In this document: piece by piece, positions 20,575-32,389 of the stretch
Layout of the letters: every line of letters begins with the position of its first letter
Position numbering within the stretch: position 1 is the first letter of the stretch
Assembly: GCA_948567375.1 (NCBI GenBank)
Contig: OX419755.1
Location: forward strand, 74,280,944 to 74,344,943
Direction: 5' to 3'
DNA from: Lunularia cruciata
Lineage: Eukaryota; Streptophyta; Marchantiopsida; Lunulariales; Lunulariaceae
DNA length: 64,000 nucleotides
Position numbers and translations under genes: made by a program
Notes under the pieces: model-generated
Seen by the model: the letters and a program-made list of their open reading frames with translations, nothing else
What the model was told of the DNA's origin: nothing
Database searches by the model: none

Positions 20575-21315
20575 TATAATACCAAGAGCTAGCCATATGA
20601 TCAAGATGTGAAATTTGGTTTAGTAACATCTAGAATGATGTTATACATGACGGTTGAAATAGATCAGATAGAAGTATCACCAAAAGAGTACTTCTACAAA
20701 TAGGGCAAAAACCAAAATAGACTTGAGAACCTTAGAACCAATAGCTAGACATATGATTTAAAGGTGAGAATTGGTTTGGTAACATCTAGAAGGATGTTAC
20801 ACATGATGGACTAAACATATCAGAAAGAGGTATCACCAAAAGGGGACTTCTACTAATAGAGTAGGAACCGAAATATGCCTTCAATCTTTGAAGGCAATTT
20901 TGGAGGCCTAAACGGATGAATTAGGTCTTGAAAATGTGCAGATTCCCCCTACACCTTTGGATGAAAGGCTGGACTTCCCTCCCCATGCTTTGTCTCGTCG
21001 AGAGCTTTCCAACGGTACCTTACTCATGTGATTCTGAGATTCCTACAAGAAGATTCCCTAAAAGATTCCCTCTGGTCAAAGCTTGTTTGACCAACCAGAT
21101 AGGACCTAGACCAGACATGTCACCCACCCAAGTAAGTAATACAAGGGTGGAGCTTTCTGACATGTCACCTATCTGTGTCTCTAATCCTATGGTGGAGCTT
21201 CCTTGGAGGAGATCCTCTTTGTCTATATAATAAAGAGAAGGTGCTCCCTTGGGGCATCAAATGTTTGAGTATGCAATCTGTGTTTTCTCTCTTCTCTTGT
21301 CCTCGGAGTATTACA
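20575..21315 (+). repeat. Element B copy 2 3' LTR (741 bp)
   Basis: The LTR matches the 5' LTR over its full length with scattered substitutions and a different stretch where the 5' LTR has a C-run. It begins tataatacc rather than tgtaatacc. The target duplication ttgct follows directly. Confidence 0.93.
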
Positions 21316-22130
21316 TTGCTTGACCTAAGTCTCCAACTCTAATGACACTATGATGGCACATCCAATGATGCAAATGGTACAAGTATAGTGAGTCACACCA
21401 CGTGATTAATAGTCCTAATATAAAATTGAATTGCCAACATGTAGCCCATGAGTAACTACAAACACTACCACTCTAGTGTCCAAGCAACATAGCTTTGGCA
21501 CTACAAATTTCATGACATTGAAGCCACAAATTAAAACCAAAATGAAGTATGCATAGTCATCTTCAAAGGTTGATCTTATCAAAATTGTATTTCATTTGGA
21601 AGAAAAATTAGAAGGAGATGAATCAAATTTTGTTGCTCTTACAAATGTACTAGTTGCTCCTACAAATCTTGGACTTAGAGGAGTATTTCATATTGAAGTG
21701 GTTCTAGGAATAATATACATTGATGCAAAATTGAAGAAAATTATAGAGCAAATAGCAAATATGAAGATCAATATGGTGCAATGTAGGAGAAAAAACCAAA
21801 ATGTTGGAAGACTTCTTAAAGTGTATGAAATTACACACCAAGGAAAAATGGAGCTCAAGAATAGCCTATATATAATTGATCCACTTGCTTTCAGTGTGGA
21901 AGCAATTCTCATTTGATAATGTTTTGCTCAAAAGCTCCAAATGGTTGAAGGAGAAAGAATTAGCCTAATAAAGGAAATGGAGGAATGCTTCAAAACTAAA
22001 ATTGAGTTGGTAGATGTGACAAATACTTAGTAGAAATGAGGTGCTCATACTTCAAGAAAGGTGAAACATTAATCCAAGAGAAGAAAAGAGCTAGATTTGT
22101 AGAAGATTTGGAGGCTCCACAATTGACCAA

Positions 22131-22613
22131 GTGGATTTTCTAGCAACATCAAGGCAAAAGAAGAAGCTTGGGATGAGTAACCTTTTCAGTTTAGCCATTC
22201 AATGTCAATACAATATGGTAGATAATACTAGGAATAGAGCTAATATCATATCAAGGCAATTAATTACCTTGCACTCATCATTGAGAAGGGAGCTAAGGGA
22301 AGAACTTGGCTCAAAGAAGAGAAAGAAGAAGAAAAGGAAGTCATCTATAGATATGGAGATGGTGGATGCTATAGCAAAAGATTCTTGCAGCAAAGCATCC
22401 AAGATTGAAGTAAGCTTGAGTGGATATACACTCACCAATGTGCTAATAGATGGTGATTTAAAAGTAAATGTAAATTTTCAATACTTGATGGTAGCATTGT
22501 TTGTAGTCAGCATTGTTAACAAACAAAAGGTTCTACTTCCAAGGATAATAGATGAGGTATTATTCTCAACCATATGTATACAAAATGCAAGTATCTATCA
22601 AAATGCAAAATGA
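22131..22613 (+). pseudogene. Decayed A-like element: gag end and protease
   Basis: This 160-codon frame is the longest open part of the relic. Its LITLHSSLRRELREELGSKK stretch matches the LIALNPTLRKELRGGL stretch of element A (about 2145-2190). The later VLIDGDLKVNVN corresponds to the protease active site of element A, with the D-G-G triplet changed. Confidence 0.6.
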
Positions 22614-23039
22614 TTCAAGTTATAAACTCTTACTTGGAAGGCCTTGGTTGAGAGTAGCTAAAAGCATTGATAGATGGCCTAACATATATTTTGGATAGGA
22701 TCCAAGAACCATAAGGTCAAAGTAACTTTAATAAAATTCAAGGAAGAGACCTCCAATTTGGATTCATCAAGTGATGGATGGGAGAAATGAATCTACTCAA
22801 ATATAAAACTAGAAACATGAGAAAGCTCAACACAAAAGGATACAAATTTAGAGGAAGAACCCTTGGGTTTGAGCATGATTGATCTCCTACTTGGCCTCAA
22901 AATTCCAAGGATCTAGACAAGTTGTTGACAGAAGAATCTGCACTATCAAATATGGTGAGAATATGAGAATATGGATCAAAAGGCAAGATGAGGAAATATT
23001 CCACAAATACATCCATGTCTTTGCTTGTTGCTAATATTT

Positions 23040-24385
23040 GAGGGAGTTAACCTTGGAGGAGCATTGTATTGAGTTGGAGGAGAAAGCTAAGCATATTTGC
23101 AAAAAGCCAAGAAAGATCAATCCACCAATATTTGTGGTTGTCAGGGAGGAGATAGAGAAGCTTAAGGAGGTAAGATTTGTCTATCAAGGAGGAGATAGAG
23201 AAGCTTAAGGAGGTAAGATTCATCTATCAAGTGGATAGTTCAGAATGAGTCTCTCCCATTGTGATAGAAAAGAATAAGCATGGGAAGTTAAGAGTGTGTA
23301 TTTACTACAAGAAGCTCAATGTTGTGACTAAGAAGGGTTAATATCTTCTGTCCTTAATTGATGAGATCTTGAAGGAAGTTATAAGTCATGAATGGTATTG
23401 CTTTAGAGATTGTTATAATTACTATAGAAAATCAGCATTGCAATAGGACACTTACATTCAAAAACCTTTACTCCACCTTAGGATATATTTTCCTTCTCAT
23501 GTAATACACTTTGGTCTTTGTATGCTCTAGCAACCTCACAAAGATTTATGAATAAGATTTTTGAACTTTTCGTTAGAATGTTTATGAAAAATTTCTTTGA
23601 TGATGTTTATATTTATAAGAGTAAGGAGTAGCAATTTGGTCACTTTTCAAGATATTACAATGATTAGAAGCTAATGTGTCATTGAATCCAAAAAAGAGTT
23701 CTATTATTAAATCAATGCAATCAGTCCTACCATTAACTATATAAGGATTCCTTCAATTTGGTGTATATTTTTATGCATAAAAGATCTTTTGGTAGTAAAA
23801 TAAAATCTAAAGAAGGTATAGTTATTGATCTAAAGAAGGTGAAGAAGATATTAGGACTACCATTTTCCACCAACTTGTCAAAAGTAAGATCCTTTCTAAG
23901 AATAGTTGGATATTATCAAAGATTTATCCTCTACTTTTCTCAACAAAGCTCATACTTTGACCCTTTACAGGAGAAAATGAACATATATCCACTCTTCTTT
24001 GAAGATAAGGTAACTTTCGTATCCTTTGAGAAGTTTAAGAAGGCTCTGGTGTACTTTAGTTGAGTTTTATTAAAAGATCCCTTTCATCATCTATATGGAT
24101 GCATCCAACACAGCAATTTAGTGTACACTTAGCCAAACTAATGATGATTAGCATGATCACCTCCTTTCTTATGCTAGTAGATAAATGATTATTGTAGAGA
24201 AAAACTACTTAGTTATAGAGAGATACTTAGTAATGATCTTTGCTTTGAGGAAGTTTAAGCATTACCTAGTAGGAGGCAAGTTAACCATTATCATTTATCA
24301 CAAGACTTTGAATTTTATCTTCAATATGCCAAATAAAAAAGGAAGGATTGCATTATGGAAGATACTCTTGTCAAATTATGACTAG
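23040..24385 (+). pseudogene. Decayed A-like element: reverse transcriptase and RNase H
   Basis: Frame 23758-24063 has FLRIVGYYQRFILYFSQQ, matching element A FLGMVGYYRRFIFSFSNK. Frame 24185-24385 has FALRKFKHYLVGGK, matching the RNase H end of A. A 40-bp segment (aggaggagatagagaagcttaag) is directly repeated at 23146-23222, a small local duplication. The catalytic YVDD-type site is not readable. Confidence 0.65.
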
Positions 24386-25828
24386 AAAATCTGTGATTGG
24401 CTAGGAAAGAAACATGCAAATCCAAATATGCTATCTTGAGCTTATAATGAACAAAAAGAAGAGCTTATTAATGATAATTTCTTTATAGCAATCTATTGAC
24501 AATCAAATTCCAATTGAAACTAGAGGAGTACAAGGAGATTTGGAACTTTTTATCTTGAAGAAAATTTCCAAAAGGCATGCATACAAGATAGAAGAATGCC
24601 TTGGCACAAAGCTATAAACACTAAAATATTGTGGAGAATATATCATTTCACCAAGGTATTAATGGGTTGCTTTGGAGGGTGGTGAGCAAATAAGAGTTTA
24701 TCAAACTGATGATAATGGTCTATGATGGCCAAATATGTGGATATCACTTTGCATGAAAAGTGATAATATTCAAGATTTTATATTTTGTGTATAATTGGAG
24801 GGGTATTTATAAAGATTGCCTTGATTGTTCAAGACTTGTAATATTTTTCAAACATTTGCAAAAAATTCCTTGTTCTATTATTCAATGTGCATTGGATCCT
24901 TTGAGAAGTGGCATTTGGACTTTCTAAGGCCTTTGATAAAGACCTCATGAAATAATATTTACAATAATGTAGCTAAAAATGGCTTGACCAAGTAAGTGGG
25001 AGCAAGACCTTTGGAGATCATCAATAAATCTCTATTGAGGAGATTGTTAAATGAGATGATCATCTTTTGCTTTGGTTGTCTTCTTGAGATTGCATCAGAT
25101 TGTGGAGGAGGATTTTGTTTTTAATATGACTAGGTATGTGTAGCTACTTCTCAATCAAGCACAAGATTATAACATCATATAAGCCAAAGTCAATGAAGTT
25201 GCAAAGAGAACCAACTATACTATATGTATGATGTTGGCCAAGGATGCTAATATGGAAGTAATAGAGCACAATTGGTAAAAGAGGCTATATTTATTATTAT
25301 GGGAGTATTGCACTACCATGAAAGCTTCTCCTTTTAGAATGACTTGTAGGTTGGATTTCAAACTACCAATCTAATTTGATTTCCAAAAATTTGAAATTCT
25401 TAATGTTTGCTTGAAGTGAAGCAAGGATAAGTGGTAAAGAAGTCAGTCAGAAACAACTTATGGAGTAGGAAGAAGCTAGAGTTATAATCTTGGTTCAAAT
25501 CCAAAAGACTAAAGCCCCCAATAAAGAAGAAGTAACTACAAGCAATTATGAAGGAAAAGACAACCTAATTTCAATAAAGTTGATTTGGTAATGAGTTTTT
25601 ATTCCATTCATAACAAAAAAAATTGAGGAATAAGTTATTACTTATGTATTTTGGTCCTTATATCATATAGAGAACCTATAATAATAATTCTTATGATATT
25701 AGTGAGATTGATAACACTTTATTTGATTGACACTTTGATATAGTCAACTATAGATAAGCTTGAACTTTTCCATCAAAAGAAATGACATTTCATTTGAGAA
25801 TATTATTAAAAGAGAATTCAAGGTAAAT

Positions 25829-26379
25829 GTAACACCCTAGTATGCACATTAGTAACTAGAGGCATTTATATGGTTTGACATAGTTACAACTAGCTAAGTT
25901 TAGTATTAACAAAGTTAGAGGTATACCTAATGAAGCTTGTATGACTGACTAAGAGGAAAGATCTAGTATTTTATTCTTGGATTTTCAAAGAGACTCCTTA
26001 GTAATTTTTAAATTTTATTATATTAGAGTAGAATTTCTTTATAGAATTGTATATAAGAATAGGACTTTTAGAGAATCTATATTCAATGTGAATGGAATAG
26101 TACTTCTATCTTGGACTTTACATGGTCAAATTGACTTGGTATATAGTAAGTGTTGAGCTCCAATTGGCTTTACCTATCTAGGTGACCTTTGGTAGTATAG
26201 GTAGATCAAGTTAAGTACATTTGACTTGATTTTGGAATATAATGTTGTTTTAATTAAAAACAATGTCTTAGATGCATAGGAAATATGCTTAGAAGCTTCA
26301 ATAGAGAGGATTGCAAGGTAAAAAACCATGTAATGTGTAGGTAATATGCTTAGAAGCTTCCATAAAGAGGTTTGCAAGG
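25829..26379 (+). repeat. Left part of the decayed A-like 3' LTR
   Basis: It starts tgtaacaccctagtatgcac, comparable with the element A LTR start. Near its right end a 61-bp unit with tatgcttagaagcttc occurs twice (from 26281 and from 26342). The second unit is split by the solo B LTR, and its remainder continues at 27123. Confidence 0.55.
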
Positions 26380-27122
26380 TGTAATACCAAGAACTAGACA
26401 TATCATCTAGAGGTGAAAATTGGCTTGGTAATATCGGGAAGGATATTATGTATGATTGGCTAGGTAGATCAGATAGAGGTGTCACCAAAAGAGTACTTCT
26501 ACCAATAGAGCAAGAGCTAAAAATAGCCTGAATTTGTTATACCAAAAGCTAGATATATTATCCAGAGGTGAAAATTGGCATGGTAATATCTAAAACAATG
26601 TTATGTATGATGGGCTAGGTAGATCAGATAGAGGTATCACCAAAAGAGGACTTTTAATAATGGGGTAGGAGGCTGAAATAGCCTAGGACCTTCATAGCCA
26701 ATTTTGGAGGTCTAAACAAATGAATTAGGCCTTGAAAATGTGCAATATCTCCCCCTCCCTTCCTCACTGATGAAGGAAATGTTGGCCTTCCCTCCCCAAG
26801 CTTGTCTCATCGAGAGCTTTCCAATGGTACCTCATACAATTTGGAGATTCATACAAGAAGATTCCTTAAAGATTCTCTATGGTCAAAGATGGTTTGACCA
26901 ACCAGATAGGATCAGAAAAAACGTGTCATACATGCATACAACTAATCTAAGTGTAGAGCTTGTTGACATGTCACCAATCCATATATCTGATCCAAGGATA
27001 GAGCTTCCTTCAAGGGAGTCCCCCTTGTTATATAATGCAATCAAGGTGTTGCTTTGAGGCATCAAAGATTGAGTGCAAAGCTTTGTGTTTCTCTTAAGGT
27101 CTCTTATCCTTGGAAGAATACA
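26380..27122 (+). repeat. Solo LTR of element B family (743 bp)
   Basis: It begins tgtaatacca and ends gaagaataca. The 5-bp target duplication caagg is exact at 26375-26379 and 27123-27127. The two sub-repeats typical of B LTRs are present (start at 26381 and at about 26538). It is more diverged than the LTRs of copies 2 and 3, so it is older. It probably arose by recombination between the two LTRs of a former full element. Confidence 0.9.
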
Positions 27123-27399
27123 CAAGGTCAAAAACCCATGTAAAGGCCCATTGACAAAATATTCTTACCTAAGGTAATATGGTAACATAGAGATTTACTA
27201 CATCAAAGTACTTGTAACAATCATTATATATATAAGAATGAATAAGAAGAAGCTTAGGAGATGAAAGGAATCCACTCTTTAATTAATTTTGAACGTGAAG
27301 TGAGTGAGGGGAATGAGGCCTTGTGAATACAATCTACATTTAATTAATAAAGAGTGAGGTTTTCTATTTGAGAGTGTCACTAATATGGTATTGATCTTT

Positions 27400-28795
27400 G
27401 AGTAACCTCTATTTTATATCATCCATTGTGAGTGTTAGAGATTGACCTTGTATGTTGATATTTGTGAAGTATTTCTTTAGAGTCTATTTTGGAATAGCCT
27501 TGACAGAAGAGAGTGAATGAGTGATTTAAGCAAAGAATGAGAGGTTTGGAGAGAGTGAATAAGAGTTTTTTTTTGAGTTTTTATCCATGGTGCATTATAC
27601 AAACACGTTCTTTCTTTTAGCACACAATATATCTAAAATTTATCAATAGAAGTATACCTTGGTTGAGAGATACTTGGCACATATTTTGTTCTTACCTAAG
27701 AACACCTTATATACATGAAATCAATAAAAAATATGGAGTTTGTGATAAATGGGTTAGTTATGCATCTTGTCAAAGGAAAAATTACTTGGTGAATGTTTAT
27801 GATCCATTGTTACCTTTTTAATAATTTCCATTACCAAGTTATAAATTTGATATAGTATTTGTCAAATCATTCTTGTATTCATATAGTAAGATTAGATAGT
27901 TAAAGAATTTAGTAAGATTATATATAATTATGATAAAAACCACTAAAAGTAATCAGATTATATCATTCAATCTTTAGAAAATTATGAGGTGTATATATTC
28001 AATGGATTCTATCATTTTTAACTTATTTATTTATATTTTGCTAAAAATTCATTAGTTTGTTGGCTTTTCGTTTTTATGCTAATTTGAAGTAAGATATTGA
28101 AATTTATAAAAATCTATGCTAAACTTACTCTTCACTGCAAGCATATATTTGGGCATTATTTACAAAAATTAGAGAGACATCAGCCTTGCTAACCATATGA
28201 GGAAATTAAAAAATATATTTTGAATTTGGATCAATTAGTCTTGTAGCCTTCTATTTACACATGCATATTTACATATAAATTCTTATTAGCCTTATTGAAG
28301 GATAATTAAATGATATTATATATACATGGGAATTTTTAATTTTTGAAGGATGAATTATTTTTTAAGTTACTCATATTTATACAAATTATAATCTATCTCT
28401 AAAGAGTGAGTATATATTAAAACTCAAAATTAGTCTTAATATGAAAAGAATTGTAATTGAATGAAATTTTAAGTATATATGAAGAGATTTAATGAATTTC
28501 GTTGAGTATATATATAGTTTAGAGTGTAAGTCCATTTATCACCACTAATCTGTGAGGTAGTCAAGTTTATATTGTCAACTCTGATCAAATCCAAAAGAAT
28601 TTCCTTACATTTGAGGAGATAGACTTCAAAATATGTAGTTATAGTGAAACTATCAAGTCTAAATAAGACTAATTGAAGGTAGAGTAGTTTTAATGAGGCT
28701 AATTGAATTTATATAATTGTTGGTAGGAAAAATGTAAATTTTCTTTAAATTTGTTCATTTTATTGGCAATAAGTGGAGCTATAATATACAATCTT
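27400..28795. other. AT-rich sequence without recognised genes
   Basis: Very AT-rich with no open frame above about 60 codons on either strand. Nothing recognised except the left arm of an inverted repeat (aataagtggagct, 28768-28780) that pairs with 30140-30152. Confidence 0.6.
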
Positions 28796-30104
28796 CATAT
28801 TACTCATATATATTGGTATATGAGAATAGAAGCCGTCTCCAAATGGGTTATCCAGAACTCATGAAGTGCAAATGATTGATAAGCAATATGTACATGAATC
28901 ACAATGCTAAAGTAGAGTGACTCCCTAAGGTAGAATGCGTTGAATGTAACTTGCAGCAAAAGCATAATTGAAACAAACTGAGAATAACCGAAGGCCAATG
29001 GACTAATAAAGAACATGAAATCAAGAACATATATGCAAATGATAGTGAGGAATAGGAAACTTGATGTAAGAGCCTGCTAGTAAGCAATGCTTGAACAAAG
29101 ATGAAGAACAAGGGTTGGAGTCGGGTAGGAACACTACAGACACAAGAGAGTGAAGCAGGGAGCAGTCAAAGAGTAAAAGGAAAAGACTAAGGAAAGAATT
29201 AGTTGGGGAATGGAAGAGTGGAACAAAACAAGAGTTCTAAGATGATGTGGCTACAAAAATGGATCAAAGTGTAAAAGGGTAACGAGAGCAAATTGGAAGA
29301 ATAGGATAGGATATAAAGAATATCACAACTAGCACTATGGGCATTTCAGTCTTGAGACCCTAAGCAGCTAAGGGAAGCAAAATTTGGTCATACTAAACCT
29401 CCACAAAAACACTTGCAACCTCATCAATGCCTCATGCAGTGCCAAAGTAGTTGAGAAATTGTCAGTACCTCTCATATTGAGGTTCTGCTTGAAACTCATG
29501 AATGCCAAGGCAAACTCCATTGCTCCTCTAAAGTGCCACTCATAAGTAGTGGGAATGTCAAAGGAACAAAAGAACCAACATGGAAATGTGGAAATAAAAG
29601 GCAAGCTAAAATGTAAGTACAGAAATAAGCACAAAAGTCTCAGCCCTATAATGAGTATCAGGCAAGAAAGAAAAGAATCCACATGAGTAAGAGGAGGGAA
29701 GAAGACGAGACATACCTAATCGATCCTTGAAATCACAAACATGAATTAGAAGAGAGAAAATCCAATACACAACAAAGAGAAATAATCAAGCAAAGGTGCA
29801 TGAGTGATATGAAGGGAGAGCAAGAAACATCAGCGCTACATGGGAAGGGACTATGCAACTCAAAAAGGAGAAACAAAGGCAAACAGAGAAGGGAATAAAA
29901 GCACTAAAAGGATTGAGTGCATCTCAAGAAAGGGCAAAACAAGAAGGCAAAATCAACCTCAAGTGAATGCCTAGGTGGGCCCATGTGTCCATGGGCAAAC
30001 AATCAAAGTCCACATGGCAAATAGAGGCAATGTATATGTATCACTTCAGGAATCACAAAATGGTATACGAGTTTAACAAAAAGAATCATATTACTCATAT
30101 ATAT
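28796..30104. mobile_element. Unidentified 1.27-kb insertion between 18-bp direct repeats
   Basis: The 18-mer catattactcatatatat occurs at 28796-28813 and again at 30087-30104. The sequence between is clearly less AT-rich than either flank and purine-rich on the plus strand. Removing the insert and one repeat restores an AT-rich stretch whose ends (28768-28780 and 30140-30152) are inverted repeats. A target duplication of 18 bp would suit a non-LTR retrotransposon or a retroposed transcript, but I see no clear poly(A) tail and no recognised protein. The open frames inside (minus strand, up to 104 codons) match nothing I know. Confidence 0.45.
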
Positions 30105-31275
30105 GTGAATCTTTACTACTTATTATGAATTAAACCAAGAGCTCCACTTATTATCATTGAATGAAAATAGCTTGATTTCAACTCATAAAACTTTAAACAT
30201 ATTTTTATTTTAACATAAAAATTATTACTACTATTAGTAAAATTTATTACTATTATATTTATTTATATTTATTTTATGTGTAATTCTGTATTTTGAAATT
30301 TAGAATGGGAAAATATCCTTATTCAAAATTTCACTAAAAGATCATCATGCATAGTTGTGGTACACATAGTTTTTGCAAACAAAAAAAAAATATTTTCTCT
30401 CATTTCTACAATGATATGGTAGAATATTGCTTGTTCAAGAAAAAAACCTCTCAGATCTCATCAGAGTTGTGTTTATACATACAAGGATATGAAGCAAACA
30501 AGTAAAAAGCCAAATGTATCTCAAAGGAAGAATCACAAAGATGTCAAGTATGAAGAGTGGTATGAGGCACAGAACTCAAGTACAAAGGTCCTTTGGACCT
30601 AAAGATCATTTACCATTTTGGAATGTGTTGCCACCTAATTAGAGAACTACTTCCAAGGACCATTTGTGTAACCACAAGGTTTCATGTGTAGAAAATGACT
30701 ATTAAACTATTGAATGAAAAAGCTAGCTATAAATCAAGTGCATATGGAGTAATTTTGTTGTTTGTCAAGAGTTCTCACTCTCAAAACCAAAGAGTGAGCA
30801 AGTAATCCTAGATTTTTATAGTTCTTTAGAGTCTTTCTTAGTTGTTTGAACTTATTTCTTTGCACTCAATAGGAAACATGGTGTTTACTTCCAAAACCAT
30901 AAGGAAGATCCACCAAGCAATTCTTTGTTCCCAAAAGGCAAACAAATGGGTAATCTATTGCAAGAGTGAGATGGTCCAAAGCAAGCATCTCTTCTTCTTG
31001 CTTTGGAATTGGGAGCTTAATGGATTTTTGGATCATTTGTGAGGTGAGAGGAAGGAAAGAGAGAATGATAGTAGATCTTCAAGGAAACTCTTTGCATGGA
31101 TATATGAGAATTGGTGGAATCCTTGGGTTGGATGTAGCTCAATATATGGGTATGACTCTTGGCACCAAATTTGGTCATGTAGATGAGGAGATGAACACCA
31201 AATTACTAAATCCTTCAATGAGAAGTTATACACCAACAATAGCTAAAGGATAGGCAATATAAGGATTCAACATGA
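30105..31275 (+). pseudogene. Unidentified coding relic upstream of B copy 3
   Basis: From about 30842 the plus strand has open pieces (30842-31042 and 30966-31253) containing MVFTSKTIRKIHQAILCSQK and MIVDLQGNSLHGYMRIGG. I do not recognise them. Their position and strand suggest they precede the interrupted ORF described at 31276. The AT-rich part before 30400 holds nothing I can identify. Confidence 0.3.
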
Positions 31276-31475
31276 AGAGCGGTGGTTGAAGCAATCATGA
31301 AACCAGTTTGGCCAAAGAGGATGACCTATATAACTAATAGCCATGCCATCTTCTTCAAGTATATGTATCAAGGAGAGTTGGTAAATTGTGCATGCATGTT
31401 CTAATTGCAAGCAAGGAGCATGCTTATAGAATTTGGAGAAGATAGTAGAGAAACCTACCTAGCTCTCTTTGCTAT

Positions 31476-32215
31476 TGTAATACCAAGAGCAAGCCATATG
31501 ATCTAGATGTGAAATTTGGTTTATTAACATCTAGAATGATGTTATACATGATGGTAAAAATAGATCAGATAAAAGTATCACCAAAAGAGTAATTCTACAA
31601 ATAGGGCAGAAACCAAAATAGAATTGAAAGCCTTAGAACCAATAGTTAGACATATGATTTAACGGTGAGAATTGATTTGGTAACACCTGGAAGGAGGTTA
31701 CACATGATGGACTAAACAGATCAAAAAGAGATATCATCAAAAGGGGACTTCTACTAATAGAGTAAGAACCAAAATATGCATGTAATCTTTGAAGGCAATT
31801 TCATAAGCCTAAACGGATATATTAGGCCTTGAAAATGTGCAGAATCCCCCCCCCCATATGGAGGAAAGGTTGGCCTTCCCTCCCTCCTGTTTTTTCTTGT
31901 TGAGAGCTTTCCAATGGTACCCTATCCATGTGATTTTGAGATTCCTACATGAAGATTCCCTAAAAGATTCCCTCTGATCAAAGCTTGTTTGACCAACCAG
32001 ATAGGACCTTGACCAACATGTCACCCATCCAAGTAAGTAATCCAAGGGTGGAGCTTGATGACATATCATCTATCTGTGTGCCCAATCCTGTGGTGGAGTT
32101 TCCTTGGAGGAGATCCTCTTTGCTATATAATAAAGTGAAAGTGCTCCTTTGGGGCATCGAATGTTTGAGTGTGAAATCTGTGTTTTCTCTCTTCTCTTGT
32201 CCATGGAGTATTACA
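31476..32215 (+). repeat. Element B copy 3 5' LTR (740 bp)
   Basis: It starts tgtaataccaagagcaagcc and ends ggagtattaca. The two sub-repeats and the TATA-like ctatataataaag near 32130 are present. The primer-binding site tggtatcagagc follows at about 32217-32228. Confidence 0.92.
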
Positions 32216-32389
32216 ATGGTATCAGAGCAAGTGTTTTAGTCCAAGAGAGTGGATCACCCCTCTTGGAAGAGCACAAACTACTAAAATTAAGTAATTTGAG
32301 GTGGAGAACATAGAGTAATTGCTAGTCTAGGAAGGACTTTAGAGAGCGGATGGGATGGAGGCATCGGGAGGACAATTTCCTGCACCTAG

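Larger units (their letters stand above)
14705..21315 (+). mobile_element. Element B copy 2: full-length chromovirus (Ty3/gypsy), 6.6 kb
   Basis: Two LTRs (14705-15450 and 20575-21315) flank a primer-binding site, leader ORFs, gag, protease, reverse transcriptase, RNase H, integrase, chromodomain and polypurine tract. The 5-bp target duplication ttgct is exact (14700-14704 and 21316-21320). The integrase is followed by a chromodomain, so B is a chromovirus. The coding region has many stops and frameshifts, so it is a dead copy, but it is the only one of the three here that keeps every domain. It inserted into older repetitive sequence: the bases right of 21320 belong to the decayed A-like element. 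Confidence 0.96.
21316..27400 (+). mobile_element. Strongly decayed A-like Ty3/gypsy element
   Basis: Parts of the plus strand align at protein level with element A in the same order. A gag end (IKIVFHLEEKLEGDES near 21570-21620) is followed by a CCHC knuckle CFQCGSNSHLIMFC (21886-21927, a different frame from the neighbouring ORF), a protease-side segment (22131-22613), reverse transcriptase (23040-24060), RNase H (24185-24385) and integrase (about 24650-25440). From 25829 a tgtaacaccc-like LTR start appears and can be followed in weak similarity to about 27400. The LTR is interrupted by the solo B LTR. Stops are frequent, so this is an old insertion, older than B copy 2, which cut into its left part. 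Confidence 0.7.

Noticed and set aside
27400..28795. Search for tRNA or other RNA genes in the AT-rich intervals
   Set aside because: I saw no cloverleaf with A and B boxes by eye; a covariance-model scan would be needed to be sure.
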